A stretch of DNA of 64,000 bases, taken from positions 1 through 64,000 of the forward strand of contig NZ_JACHJI010000011.1 in the NCBI RefSeq assembly GCF_014203535.1, given 5' to 3'. Source of the DNA: Streptomyces griseomycini. Its GTDB lineage: Bacteria > Actinomycetota > Actinomycetes > Streptomycetales > Streptomycetaceae. The notes beneath the pieces are model-generated. The model was not told the origin of the DNA, did not search any database, and saw only the letters and a list, made by a program, of their open reading frames with translations. Of this stretch, positions 26,198 through 35,289 are shown piece after piece. The first letter of the stretch is position 1; each line of letters starts with the position of its first letter. Made by a program: the position numbers and the translations under genes.

Positions 26198-27010
26198 TCA
26201 CGCCCCGCTCCCGGGCCCGGCGTCCTCGCCGGTTCCCGGTTCCGCCAGTTTCCGGTGTGCCGCCGCCTTGACGCCGTCCGGCAGCACCTTCCCCGCCGCA
26301 CCCATCGCCTTGGCCTTCAGCGACCCGGTGACGGCCTTCCTCTCGCCCTTCACGATCGCCGTGAACGCCTGCTCGGCGACCTGTGCGGGGTCGTCCTTCC
26401 TCGACGTGCCCATCCGGGTGTCGTCCGCCATCCCCGCCCTTCGGAAGAAGTCCGTCTCCGTCACGCCCGGCATGAACGACGTGATCGTCACGCCCGTGCC
26501 CCGGACCTCCTCGCCCAGCGCCTCCGCGAAGGACTGCACGAACGACTTCGAGGCGTTGTAGACGCTCTGGAAGGGGCCGGGCATCATCGCGGCGACGGAC
26601 GAGGTGAAGGCGATCCTGCCCGCGCCGCGCGCCACCATGGCGCGCAGCAACGGCTTGGCCAGCCGGACGGTCGCGGTGACGTTCAGATCGATGACGGCCT
26701 GGTCGTCGGCGGGGTCGGTGTCCACGAAGGCGCCGCCCCGGCCGACTCCCGCGTTGAGGGCGGCGACGTCGACCGTGAGCCCCTCGACCGCGGCGAGCAG
26801 CCGTTCCACGCCCTCGCGGGTCCGCAGGTCGGCGCGCACGGGACGTACCCGCGCGCCCGTCTCCCGCAGGCCGCGCGCGGCGGACTCCAGCCGTTCGTCC
26901 TCGGCGTTGACCACGAGGTCGTAGCCGTGCTCGGCGAACTGCCGGGCCAGTTCGTATCCGATTCCGGCGGAAGCACCGGTGATCAGGGCGAGAGGCCGTG
27001 TGTCGGTCAT
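26198..27010 (-). CDS. Short-chain dehydrogenase/reductase
   Basis: A 270-residue classical SDR. The cofactor loop is TGASAGIG, followed by NAGVG, the catalytic Ser in FTSSVAAM and the YNASK pair. The Asn at the start of VVNAEDER, where NADPH enzymes often carry a basic residue, leaves cofactor preference open. The start is ATG 27010 (MTDTRPLALITG); an upstream in-frame start exists but adds a disordered leader. A Lys-rich C-terminus (KGERKAVTGSLKAKAMGAAG) follows the fold. It is divergent from a second SDR 363 bp away. The substrate is unknown. Confidence 0.85.
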   Translation of the reverse strand: MTDTRPLALITGASAGIGYELARQFAEHGYDLVVNAEDERLESAARGLRETGARVRPVRADLRTREGVERLLAAVEGLTVDVAALNAGVGRGGAFVDTDPADDQAVIDLNVTATVRLAKPLLRAMVARGAGRIAFTSSVAAMMPGPFQSVYNASKSFVQSFAEALGEEVRGTGVTITSFMPGVTETDFFRRAGMADDTRMGTSRKDDPAQVAEQAFTAIVKGERKAVTGSLKAKAMGAAGKVLPDGVKAAAHRKLAEPGTGEDAGPGSGA

Positions 27011-27372
27011 GCCGACCGGGTAACCCGCGGGCGAACCGCCAAGCCCGGCGACGGGGGAGGATTTTCGGCACCCCTCGACGGCCGCTGCCCCGGGCCGAGT
27101 GGAGGGAGCACGCCGCTCCGTCACCGGGTGCCGCGTCGGGGACTCGTGCCCGTCCGCGACCTCGCCCCGGGCGCAGGCGCGGACGCCACAGCGGGGGAAG
27201 GGATCCGACGACGAGGCGCCTCACCGCCGGCGGGGCCGCATCCGGCTCGTGAGGCCCGGAGGGGGCTACGTCCACGCGGGCCCGCCCGGCTCTCCCGGTG
27301 CCGACACGCTTGCGGGGTACCCGTCACCGATCACGGCATTCGCGGATCGGTGACGCGAGAGGTGGCACAACG

Positions 27373-28176
27373 GTGAGCACACGACGTGACACGGCCCTGG
27401 TGACGGGGGCCTCCTCCGGCATCGGCGCGGCCTACGCCGGACGACTGGCCTCCCGCGGGTGGAACACCGTCCTCGTGGCCAGGAGGGCGCAGCGGCTCGA
27501 CGACCTCGCGCAACGACTGCGCGAGGTGACGGGAACCGTGGTGGAGACCCTCGTGGCCGACCTGTCCGAGCCCGACGACCTGGCGGGGGTGGCGCGGCGT
27601 GCGGCGGGCGACGACATCGGGTTCCTCCTCAACAACGCGGGGATCAACGGTTACGGCCCCTTCGCCGGGCTCGAACCGGAGCTCATGAGGAAGGTCCTCG
27701 ACATCAACGTCCTCGCCGTCACCGCACTCACGCGGGCCGCGGTCCCGGCCATGCTGGAACGCGGGCGCGGCACCCTGGTCAACGTGGCCTCACAGCTGGC
27801 CTTCGCGGGCGCGCTGCCGCCGCATCCGCTGCCCGAACGCGCGGTGTACGCCGGCACCAAGGGCTACGTGGTCACCTTCACCCGCACTCTCGCCGCCGAA
27901 CTGGCCGGCACACCGCTGCGGATCCAGGTGCTGTGCCCCGGACTGACCGCCACCGAGTTCCATCGGTCGCGTGGTGACACGCCCGTCCCGGGACGGGACC
28001 AGTCCGTGCACGAGGACGGCGGCATGCCCGTGGACCAGGTCGTCGACGCGTCACTGGCCGCGTTGGACACCGGCGAGGTGGTGTGCGTACCGGGGCTCGA
28101 GGACCCGGCCCCGGTCGACGGTCTGGCCGAGGCCGAACTGGCGATCCGCACGGCGGCCCGCCGGGGCAGGAGCTGA
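27373..28176 (+). CDS. Short-chain dehydrogenase/reductase
   Basis: A 267-residue SDR with TGASSGIG, LLNNAGING, NVASQLAFAG and YAGTK, giving the full Asn-Ser-Tyr-Lys set. VLVARRAQRL after the second strand carries the Arg pair typical of NADP(H) binding. The start is GTG 27373, eight bases after GAGAGGTGG. The C-terminal VVCVPGLEDPAPVDGLAEAE resembles DltE/YqjQ-type SDRs acting on lipophilic or keto substrates. The gene stands alone, divergent from the other SDR; the two share only the fold and are not recent duplicates. Confidence 0.86.
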   Translation: MSTRRDTALVTGASSGIGAAYAGRLASRGWNTVLVARRAQRLDDLAQRLREVTGTVVETLVADLSEPDDLAGVARRAAGDDIGFLLNNAGINGYGPFAGLEPELMRKVLDINVLAVTALTRAAVPAMLERGRGTLVNVASQLAFAGALPPHPLPERAVYAGTKGYVVTFTRTLAAELAGTPLRIQVLCPGLTATEFHRSRGDTPVPGRDQSVHEDGGMPVDQVVDASLAALDTGEVVCVPGLEDPAPVDGLAEAELAIRTAARRGRS

Positions 28177-28435
28177 CCCCGGGGGCGTCCCGCCGTGGGA
28201 CACCCACCAGGAGGCCGAAGACGGATCGCTCCCGTGTCCCCGTGCCGGAGGCGTCGCAGGAGTTCCGGCGTCGCGGTGACGCCGTGCACGCGGCGGTTCC
28301 CCGTCGGTGAGGACCGCGTGCGGGCGGTGGCCGCCGAGGCGGAGCGAGCTCGGTGCCGGCCGGGCGCGGTGGTGGAGGCGGCGGACCCGGCGGCGGAACG
28401 CCAGGTCCGGTCCGGCCGGCCCGTGCGGCGCGGTG

Positions 28436-28840
28436 TCAGCGGGTCGCGCGGCGCCCTGGCGGAGTGAAGACGTGGAGGTCCAGGATGTCGGGCCGGGGCG
28501 CCACACCGGGACCGCCCGCGCGGGCCCATGCGACGACGTCCTCGGTCGCGTCCGGGTCGTTGACCAGTCCGAGCCAGACGGGCCGGGCACCGGCGGCGCG
28601 GCCTTCGGCGGAGGGCTGCACGACGATGACGTTGGCCTGGTCGCAGACGTCGAGGCAGTCGGAGACGCGTACGGGTGCCGCGGTGCGCAGGCGTTCGGTC
28701 TGGGCCGCGTGGTCGACGCCGGTCACCTTGGGACTGCCGCAGCAGCAGTCGCGGCACACGACGACGCGGCACGGCACGGGGCCGGTGGCCGTCGCGGTCC
28801 TCGCGTCGTCCGTCGTTCGTCCGGTCGGCGTTGCGGGCAT
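28436..28840 (-). CDS. Thioredoxin-like [2Fe-2S] ferredoxin domain protein under a B12 riboswitch
   Basis: A 134-residue protein with VVVCRDCCCGSPK (Cys 29, 32-34) and DCLDVCDQANVIVVQPS (Cys 62, 66), the four-ligand pattern of thioredoxin-like [2Fe-2S] ferredoxins, followed by a WLGLVNDPDATEDVVAWA segment. The start is ATG 28840. A cobalamin riboswitch in the 5' leader implies expression when B12 is scarce. Such small ferredoxins occur with cobalamin synthesis and cobalt uptake genes, but no other cobalamin gene is in this window. The role may be reduction during corrin synthesis or salvage; that is inference. Confidence 0.8.
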   Translation of the reverse strand: MPATPTGRTTDDARTATATGPVPCRVVVCRDCCCGSPKVTGVDHAAQTERLRTAAPVRVSDCLDVCDQANVIVVQPSAEGRAAGARPVWLGLVNDPDATEDVVAWARAGGPGVAPRPDILDLHVFTPPGRRATR

Positions 28841-28889
28841 GCGGTGCCGTCCCTCTCTCCGGGGAGATCCGCCCCGGTGGTCCGTCGAG

Positions 28890-29048
28890 GAGGCGACCGC
28901 GTGAGTCTCCTGGCTCTCGGGTCGATGCTTCTCCCGGCCTTCCCACCCGTTGCCGGGCAGTGGCCTGTCGGGAGTCGCTCGCCGATCACAGTGGCGGGAC
29001 CGCGCCGGACTCGCACCGGCTTCCTCGTTCCGCCGTCGCCCTGTCGCC
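28890..29048 (-). ncRNA. Cobalamin riboswitch
   Basis: On the minus strand the leader shows the conserved core GGAAGCCGGTGCGAGTCCGG, then CGGTCCCGCCACTGTGATCG, and at the 3' side the B12 box GAGCCAGGAGACTCAC (28916-28901). Flanking GGCGAC and GTCGCC can close the P1 stem. It lies between the ferric-reductase-like gene and the ferredoxin gene, about 50 bases before the latter's start, so it most likely controls translation of the ferredoxin. Confidence 0.9.
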
Positions 29049-29097
29049 GGCCATCATCCCATTCCCCGGCGCCGTCCCGCCCGCCCCGTGCCGGCCG

Positions 29098-30084
29098 TCA
29101 GTCCGTCTCCTGGGCGTGCGGGGCCGTCGCGGGCGGATGGGTCGGACGGTCCCGTCCGCCGTCACGGCCCGACACCACCACGACGACCAGCCCGACGAGG
29201 ACGGCTCCTGCGACGACCCGTCCGAGTCCGCGCGCCCACCAGGCCGGACGGGCCGCGCCCCCGCGCCCGCCTGGCGGGCCCAGTCGTTCGGCCCGCCGGG
29301 CCGGTCTCAGCAGGCGCAGCAACAGCAGTGCGGCGACCGGGAGTTGCAGCAGCCACAGCACGGTGCGCGGCCACTCCCCGTACCAGACGTTGGTTCCGTA
29401 CAGCAGCGTGTGCCAGACGCTCAGCACGTACACGACGATCACGAAACGGTGCAGCCGTCGCCAGGTGTTCGCTCCGATGCGGTGCCGGACGTAGAACAAC
29501 AGCCCCAGCGGGATCGCCAGGTACAGGGCACCCTGCCCCAGCGGGATGGCGATCCTTCCGGTTCCGGAGTCGTACCAGCCCGGCACGAAGGTGTCCGCGA
29601 AGGCCACCCACAACCGTTCCGCCCACGCCACCTTCGTCTCGTAGCGCACGAGTTCGGCCGCGAACATCAGCGCGTGCGCGGACATCAGCGCCGTCGTCGT
29701 CAGGCTCGTGGTGCGGTGCCAGCGCTCCAGTACCTGCCGGGAGACCGGCAGCCGGGCGGGGCGCGGCCCCGACAGCAGCAGGCCGAGCATGACCGTGCCC
29801 CAGGCCCACAGCAGCCCCGACCAGCCGAACGCCTGGCTGAGCAGGTACATCCAGTAGGTGCCGGGGTCGTCCATGAACGGCATGACCGCGACGGTGTCCG
29901 AGGCGCCCGACTCCATGCGCGCCCACAGGAGGGCGAACACGAGCGCCGTGACCACCACCGCCGCGGCGGCGTCGGGCAGGGCGGACCGCAGGTCGCCGCG
30001 CAGCGCGACGCGGTCACCGGGAGGCCGTCGCCGTCCGGGCGGGGCCGCCGTCCCTTCCTCGTCCGGACTCGCGTCTGACAGCAT
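29098..30084 (-). CDS. Ferric-reductase-like transmembrane protein
   Basis: A 328-residue membrane protein with about seven hydrophobic segments. Candidate heme-ligand histidines occur in RWHRTTSLTTTALMSAHAL and LHRFVIVVYVLSVWHTLL, each pair spaced as in ferric reductase/NOX b-type heme domains. It has no FAD/NAD domain, so it resembles the heme-only membrane subunit that needs a separate flavoprotein. The start is ATG 30084 with GGGAGG seven bases upstream. It is followed by the B12-controlled ferredoxin gene on the same strand; a redox link between them is possible but not shown. Confidence 0.82.
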   Translation of the reverse strand: MLSDASPDEEGTAAPPGRRRPPGDRVALRGDLRSALPDAAAAVVVTALVFALLWARMESGASDTVAVMPFMDDPGTYWMYLLSQAFGWSGLLWAWGTVMLGLLLSGPRPARLPVSRQVLERWHRTTSLTTTALMSAHALMFAAELVRYETKVAWAERLWVAFADTFVPGWYDSGTGRIAIPLGQGALYLAIPLGLLFYVRHRIGANTWRRLHRFVIVVYVLSVWHTLLYGTNVWYGEWPRTVLWLLQLPVAALLLLRLLRPARRAERLGPPGGRGGAARPAWWARGLGRVVAGAVLVGLVVVVVSGRDGGRDRPTHPPATAPHAQETD

Positions 30085-30378
30085 CAGGGGCCTCCCGGGC
30101 ACGGACCACCGCGGCAGCGGTGCACATGTGTCGTGAGGCAACAAGTCTGGCTGAGGGGACGGCGAACCCCAGAGGCGATATCCGGTCAGAGCCGCCACGG
30201 GGACTGCTCGGTCCGCCCCGTCGGAAGGGCCCCCCGGACCGCCTGGCCGCGGGGGACGGTGTGGGAGGGAGGGGCCACACGACGCCCCTCCCGGCCCCCC
30301 GCTCCTCCCGTCCGGGCGACCGGGTCACCGATGACCGCCCCCGGCGGGGTGTCGGCACGGCACCCCGGAGGGATCCGT

Positions 30379-31107
30379 TCAGCGGTTGCTTCGCGCGGTC
30401 CAGACCGTGCCGCGTGCCTCGTACTCGAGCATCTCCTCCAGACCGACCGCGGCGTCCGCCCCGAGTTCGCGGCGCACCAGCCACAGGGCGAGGTCCAGCC
30501 CGGAGGTGACCCCGCCGGCGGTGATCAGGTCGCCGTCGTCGACCACGCGGGCGTTCTTCAGCACGCCGCCCTGCCGCTCCAGGTCGGCCCGCGCCCGGTG
30601 GTGGGTGGTGCAGGGGCGTCCCGAGGTCAGCCCGGCGGCGGAGAGCAGCATCACGCCCGTGCACAGCGCGCTGACGGTCAGGCCCGGGCGGGTCGCGGCG
30701 GCCAGGGCCCGCGGCAGTGAGCCTCGCCGGATCTCGGCCCACACGCCGGGATCCTCGCGGCGTGCGTACCCGCCGCCGGGGACGACGAGGAGGTCCGCCT
30801 GCTCGGGGGCCCACCCGTGGTCGACGCGCAGGCGGGTGCCGTAGGCCGCCTTGACGGTACGCGGACCGTCGAGCGCCACGTAGCGGGTCTCCACCTCCCG
30901 GTCGGTGAAGTAGCCGGATGCGGAGAACACCTCGTACGGGGCGGAGAAGTCGAGTTCCTCCACTCCGTCGAACATGACCACGTGGACGCGCAGGGGCCGG
31001 TCGTGTCCGGGGGCTTCGGGGGCGGCGGCGGCCCGGGTCGCGGCGCCGGCCGTCAGGGTCGCGGCTCCGATCGCGGTGGTGGCGTGCAGGAGGGTCCGGC
31101 GGTTCAT
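30379..31107 (-). CDS. Secreted DJ-1/PfpI-family protein (Tat signal)
   Basis: A 242-residue protein with a twin-arginine-like leader (MNRRTLLHATTAIGAATL, cleavage near residue 29). The DJ-1/PfpI domain follows: VVMFDGVEELDFSAPYEVF, VPGGGYARR, and the nucleophile elbow ALCTGVMLLSAAG with Cys, then TTHHRA. This is the isonitrile-hydratase/ThiJ-like subgroup. The start overlaps the stop of the preceding PfpI gene (ATGA). Together with the cytoplasmic homologue it may act on a small electrophile or isonitrile; the substrate is unknown. Confidence 0.84.
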   Translation of the reverse strand: MNRRTLLHATTAIGAATLTAGAATRAAAAPEAPGHDRPLRVHVVMFDGVEELDFSAPYEVFSASGYFTDREVETRYVALDGPRTVKAAYGTRLRVDHGWAPEQADLLVVPGGGYARREDPGVWAEIRRGSLPRALAAATRPGLTVSALCTGVMLLSAAGLTSGRPCTTHHRARADLERQGGVLKNARVVDDGDLITAGGVTSGLDLALWLVRRELGADAAVGLEEMLEYEARGTVWTARSNR

Positions 31108-31748
31108 CTCGGTCGGTGCTCCGTTTCTCGGTCGGTCGTGGGCAGGGGGATCGGCTCGTCCGCCAGGTAGGGAGGTGCCGGGTCGTACTGGAGGGCGCGG
31201 CGCACGGAGCGGGCGTGCTCGCGTCCGTGCAGGTGGCCGACGAGCCACAGGGTGCTGTCGATGCCGGCGGAGACACCCTGGCTGGTGAGCAGGTTGCCGT
31301 CGACGACATAGCGGGCGTCGCGCACGACGGTGACGTCACCGCGTTCTTCGAGCGCGTCCTCGTACTGCCGGTGCGTGGCGACCCGGCGGGCCCGGGCCGG
31401 GCCGGCGGCGTGGAGCAGGAAGGTCCCGGTGCAGACGCCGACCACCCAGGTGGCGTGCGCTGCGGTGTCGGTGAGCCAGCCGGTGACCCGCTCGTTGCGG
31501 GTCTCGGCCTCCCGGGCCCCGTGACCGCCCGGTACGAGGACGACGTCCAGCGGCGGATGGTCATCGAGTGTGCGGTCCGGCAGTACCCGCATGCCCTGGG
31601 AGCACCGGACGGGCGCGGAACGCTCGGCGAGGAGCAGGACGTCGTCCGCGCCGTCGCGCAGTCCGGAGGAGGTGGTGAACACCTCCCACGGGCCGGTGAA
31701 GTCGAGTTCCTGCGCCGAGTCGAACAGCAGGATTCCGTACGTGGTCAT
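31104..31748 (-). CDS. DJ-1/PfpI-family protein (isonitrile hydratase-like)
   Basis: A 214-residue cytoplasmic DJ-1/PfpI protein: LLFDSAQELDFTGPWEVFT, LVPGGHGAREAE and the Cys elbow VGVCTGTFLLHAAG followed by ATHRQYEDAL. The Asp-Phe-Thr-Gly-Pro opening and DDHPPLDVVLVPGG are typical of GlxA-like/isonitrile hydratase proteins. It lies two bp after the HD-domain gene and overlaps the secreted PfpI gene, forming a three-gene operon. The start is ATG 31748. Confidence 0.85.
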   Translation of the reverse strand: MTTYGILLFDSAQELDFTGPWEVFTTSSGLRDGADDVLLLAERSAPVRCSQGMRVLPDRTLDDHPPLDVVLVPGGHGAREAETRNERVTGWLTDTAAHATWVVGVCTGTFLLHAAGPARARRVATHRQYEDALEERGDVTVVRDARYVVDGNLLTSQGVSAGIDSTLWLVGHLHGREHARSVRRALQYDPAPPYLADEPIPLPTTDRETEHRPR

Positions 31749-31750
31749 GC

Positions 31751-32404
31751 TCAGTTGCCCCAGCGCGCGGCGTCGGCCATGGTCTCCATCCGGGTCCTGT
31801 GCGGCGGTACGGACCTCTCCCGCAGGAGTTCGGACGCGAGGCTGAAGGGCGGGGCCTTCTCCGGGCGGTTGCGCGCCTGACCGGTGATCTCGTCGGTGAG
31901 GGTGGTGGCCATGGACAGCCGCGGGTAGGCGGCGTGGATCGCGGCGCCGGTGGCGTCGTCGACGCAGTCGGTGTCCCAGCCGAAGTCCATGCCGGTCCCC
32001 TGGTGCACCAGGGCGCACAGGGTGCCGCGGCGCTCGGCGATGCCCGGCGTCGTGTGCAGGGCGATGGCCTCCCACACGGCGTCGACGTCGGCGGTGGGCA
32101 GGCCCTGCGCGGTGAGGAACTCCGCGGCCGTGTCGGCGCCGTCCACCTCGAACCGCTGGTGGCGGTCACCGGCCCGCGTCAGGCCGATGTCGTGCAGGAC
32201 GCAGGCCAGGAACAGCAGTTCCGGGTCGTAGTCGTGTCCCGGCTTCGCGCCTTGGTGGTCGGCGCGGAGGCGGGCGAACAGGGCGCTGCGGACGCTGTGG
32301 TTGGCGGTCGCGGTGGACTCCGTCTCGCGCACCAGGGCCAGCGCCCGGCGGGCGACGGGAGAGTCGGGAAGCGGCGGGACGCCGGCGGTCATCACGTCGT
32401 TCAT
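31751..32404 (-). CDS. HD-domain phosphohydrolase-like protein
   Basis: A 217-residue HD-domain protein. The metal site is visible as ANHSVRSALFA, then LACVLHDIGLT (HD), with EAIALHTTPG further on. The C-terminal EKAPPFSLASELLRER is common in HD proteins of the cyanamide hydratase-like group, which act on small nitriles or nucleotides. The start is ATG 32404; a TTG eight codons upstream is possible. It heads the operon with two PfpI proteins and diverges from the GlxA-type regulator across only 53 bp. Confidence 0.83.
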   Translation of the reverse strand: MNDVMTAGVPPLPDSPVARRALALVRETESTATANHSVRSALFARLRADHQGAKPGHDYDPELLFLACVLHDIGLTRAGDRHQRFEVDGADTAAEFLTAQGLPTADVDAVWEAIALHTTPGIAERRGTLCALVHQGTGMDFGWDTDCVDDATGAAIHAAYPRLSMATTLTDEITGQARNRPEKAPPFSLASELLRERSVPPHRTRMETMADAARWGN

Positions 32405-32457
32405 GGCATAGACGATCGCCCGCCCCAACTTCCCGTGACAGTGGCAGACTTGCCTTC

Positions 32458-33522
32458 ATGCGCGAGGAAACTGCCACCCCCGCCGCACCGCATCGAGTGG
32501 CGGTACTGGTCTTGGACGACGTACTGCCCCTGGACCTGGGCATCCCGGCCCAGGTCTTCATCGCCGTGCCCGGCGCCCCCTACCGGCTGACCCTGTGCGG
32601 ACGGACCGCGCGTCCGGTCACGACCGCTGCGGGCTTCGCGGTCACGGTGACGGCCGGGCTGGAGGCCCTACGCGGGGCGGACACCGTCATCGTCCCGGGG
32701 TACGCACCGCACCTGCGGGAGCTCCCGGCGGACGTGCTCGCCGCACTGGCCGAGGCGCACGCCCGGGGCCGGCGCCTGGTGTCCATCTGCACGGGTGCGT
32801 TCGCGCTGGCGGCGGCCGGGGTCCTGGACGGCCGCAAGGCCACCACCCACTGGAAGTACGCCGACGAACTGGCCGCGCGGTACCCGACGGTGTCGGTGGA
32901 CCCGCGCGTGCTCTACGTGGACGAGGGACAGGTGCTGACCTCGGCGGGCGTCGCCGCCGGCATCGACCTGTGCCTGCACCTGGTGCGACGTGACCTGGGC
33001 GCGCGGACGGCGAACGAGGTGGCGCGCGCCTTGGTCTCGGCGCCCCACCGCGACGGCGGGCAGGCGCAGTACATCAAACGGCCGCTGGCCCCCGAAGACC
33101 CCGGCGTCTCCCTCGCGGCCACCCGGGAGTGGGCCGCGGCCCGTCTGCACGAACCGCTGACGGTCCCGCAGCTCGCCGCGCACGCCCACATGGCGCCGCG
33201 GACCTTCGCCCGGCGGTTCGTCACCGAGACCGGCACGACGCCCCTGCGGTGGCTGCTCGCCGCCCGGCTCGACCGTGCCCGGGAACTGCTGGAGACCACC
33301 GGACTCGCCGTCGACCACATCGCCGACCGGTGCGGCCTGGGCAGCCCCTCCAACCTGCGGCTGCACTTCCGGCGCGTCCTGGGCACGACGCCCACCGCGT
33401 ACCGGGCGGCGTTCGCCGCGACGGCACGACCGGACTCCGGCCGGGCGCGCACCACGACGGCGGTCACGACGCGGTCGTCTCCTTCGCAGCCGCTGGAGCG
33501 GGCCCCGGCGCGACGGCGATGA
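32458..33522 (+). CDS. GlxA-family AraC-type transcriptional regulator
   Basis: A 354-residue regulator: an N-terminal DJ-1/PfpI-like amidotransferase domain (VLVLDDVLPLDLGIPAQVF, IVPGYAPHLRELP, SICTGAFALAAAG) and a C-terminal AraC HTH (TVPQLAAHAHMAPRTFARRF, DHIADRCGLGSPSNLRLHFR). The start is ATG 32458 with almost no leader. Divergence by 53 bp from the HD/PfpI/PfpI operon makes that operon its probable target. Having the same fold in regulator and enzymes suggests a shared ligand chemistry. A disordered basic tail follows residue 325. Confidence 0.9.
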   Translation: MREETATPAAPHRVAVLVLDDVLPLDLGIPAQVFIAVPGAPYRLTLCGRTARPVTTAAGFAVTVTAGLEALRGADTVIVPGYAPHLRELPADVLAALAEAHARGRRLVSICTGAFALAAAGVLDGRKATTHWKYADELAARYPTVSVDPRVLYVDEGQVLTSAGVAAGIDLCLHLVRRDLGARTANEVARALVSAPHRDGGQAQYIKRPLAPEDPGVSLAATREWAAARLHEPLTVPQLAAHAHMAPRTFARRFVTETGTTPLRWLLAARLDRARELLETTGLAVDHIADRCGLGSPSNLRLHFRRVLGTTPTAYRAAFAATARPDSGRARTTTAVTTRSSPSQPLERAPARRR

Positions 33523-34013
33523 GCGGGTGGCGCCGTCATCTGCCGGGGACTCGTCCATCCCGTTGCCGAGGCAAGGCGTCTTCGTGGGCTGGAGCGGATC
33601 GACGTGCCGCCGGGTACGGGCTGGACCCTGTCACGCCCCGCGTTCCTGCGCCGGACGGACGAAGCGTCCGGCGTCCGGGTACCGGAGTTTCGGGGTCACC
33701 CCGGTCACGGGCTCCCCTGCGGTTTCCCACAGGGGCCGGTACTGCGGTGGACCGCAGGGCGTACGGCGGTTTACCTCGTACTCGCGGCAAGGCGACCGGC
33801 CTAGCGTTCTTTCCGCCGGGCCGGCCGGCGTCCAGGGACCGGCCCGCGCGAGCGGAAGGACGCACCATGCGAAGGAGACCGGCGACGGTACGGATCGCGC
33901 GGTGGAGCGCCACACAGTTGAATCATCCGCGCACCAGTGGGGCCGCGGAGTGCGGCGGCCCCCGATCCGGTCGCTCGCGGGATCACGCGCAGAGATCGAG
34001 GACGGAGCACACC
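33523..34013. other. Intergenic stretch upstream of the phosphatase
   Basis: No independent gene recognised. An ATG at 33867, with GGAAGGA nine bases upstream and in frame with the phosphatase, could give a 201-residue form whose extra 49 residues are basic and show no domain. Otherwise the stretch appears non-coding. Confidence 0.4.
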
Positions 34014-34472
34014 GTGACAGAGCAGTGGGACGACGGGACTCCCGGAGTCGTCCGGCTCCCGTCAGGACGACTCGTCCGCGGGCGAGGGCTGAGGAACGGA
34101 CTTCCGGAGGGCCAGGAACCGACATTGGCCGTGTACCTGACGGACCGCCGGCCCGCGGCACAGCCGTGGGAGAGCCTGTGGATCCGGTGGCGGGACTTCT
34201 GGCTGCCCTCCGACCCCGACGACGCGTTGCGCACGCTCCGGCTCGTCCATGAGCGCGGGTTCGGTGAGCGGGTCGAGGTCGCCTGCGGCGGCGGTGCCGG
34301 ACGCACCGGAACGGCACTGGCCGCGATGTGCGTGATGGAGGGCATGGAACCCGGTCAAGCTGTCGACTGGGTCCGGCGGCACTACCGTTCGCGGGCCGTC
34401 GAGGTGCCCTGGCAGCGGCGGTTCATCCGCCGGGTCCACGCATCCCGCGCCTTCGGGCCCCGAGAGCCGTAA
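34014..34472 (+). CDS. Protein-tyrosine phosphatase-like protein
   Basis: A 152-residue protein with the C-x5-R phosphatase loop ACGGGAGRTGTALAAM near residue 90 and WESLWIRWRDFWLPSDPDDA before it, which probably supplies the general acid. The C-terminal YRSRAVEVPWQRRFIRRV is typical of small bacterial dual-specificity phosphatases. The start chosen is GTG 34014 (VTEQWDDGTPG); see the upstream stretch for an alternative ATG. The gene is monocistronic and converges on a lipoprotein gene. The substrate is unknown. Confidence 0.8.
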   Translation: MTEQWDDGTPGVVRLPSGRLVRGRGLRNGLPEGQEPTLAVYLTDRRPAAQPWESLWIRWRDFWLPSDPDDALRTLRLVHERGFGERVEVACGGGAGRTGTALAAMCVMEGMEPGQAVDWVRRHYRSRAVEVPWQRRFIRRVHASRAFGPREP

Positions 34473-34645
34473 CCGGGTCGCGCGGGTCGGGGCCCGGTAC
34501 GGCGGACAGGATCAGGGTGGGGAACGGCGCTCCCGACCGCACCGGGAGGCCGGTCACGTCGGCCCCGTACACCGCTTCTCGGGGCGCGGCCAGGGCGGGG
34601 ACCGTCTCCCCGGCCGGACTCCGCCTCGCGGGCCTCCTCCTCCGG

Positions 34646-35104
34646 TCAGCCCGCCGATCCGGGCGAGACCGCCGAGCGCCCGGCCAGGTTCTCGGCCTCC
34701 GGAGGCAGGTCGCCGTCGGGTCGGACGGCGAGCAGCACGAACTCGTCCGAGGTGTACCGCACCGCGATGGCCGTCCGTGGGTCCAAGCCGTCGACGGCGT
34801 GGACCGTGGCCGGCTCGTGCCCTCCCGCATCGTCGGGGTGGCCCGGTGTGTCGTCGCAGGGCGGGAACTCGGCGGTGCCGAGTGCGTCGCCCGCGGTGGA
34901 GTCGACGCCGGCCACGCCCGTGTAGGTACGGCCCCCGTACGTGGCCGTGAGCGCGCATGACCCTTCGGCCTCCCCGTCAGCGCCCTGCGCCGCACAGGCG
35001 GCCGTCAGCACGGCCGTGACCACCACCGTCACCGAGGACAACGGCGGAAACCGCAGCCGCGGCGACCTGTCGTCGTCACGTGGGAGTGACCGTGTGACCC
35101 GCAT
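34646..35104 (-). CDS. Small secreted lipoprotein, DUF6281-like
   Basis: A 152-residue exported protein. The signal peptide ends in VLTAACAAQG, a lipobox-like LTAAC, so the mature protein is probably lipid-anchored. The mature part begins GSCALTATYGGRTYTGV and has EFPPCDDTPG, leaving two cysteines for one disulfide. This resembles the Streptomyces DUF6281 family. The start is ATG 35104 with AAGGAG eight bases upstream. Function is unknown. Confidence 0.7.
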   Translation of the reverse strand: MRVTRSLPRDDDRSPRLRFPPLSSVTVVVTAVLTAACAAQGADGEAEGSCALTATYGGRTYTGVAGVDSTAGDALGTAEFPPCDDTPGHPDDAGGHEPATVHAVDGLDPRTAIAVRYTSDEFVLLAVRPDGDLPPEAENLAGRSAVSPGSAG

Positions 35105-35289
35105 CCGTGGGGCTCCTTCCGGAGCGTGCGCGCTCCGTCTCGTCGGGCACCGCTCGATGCCTGGGGAGTTCGGGCCCCACGCGCGTCCCCCCGACCGGTT
35201 CACGGCCATGACGGAGCACGGAGCGGATGCGTTCACCCCGCTTTCGGTGTCCCGTCCCTTCGGCACGGCCTCGTCGGGAGGCCCCGGAG

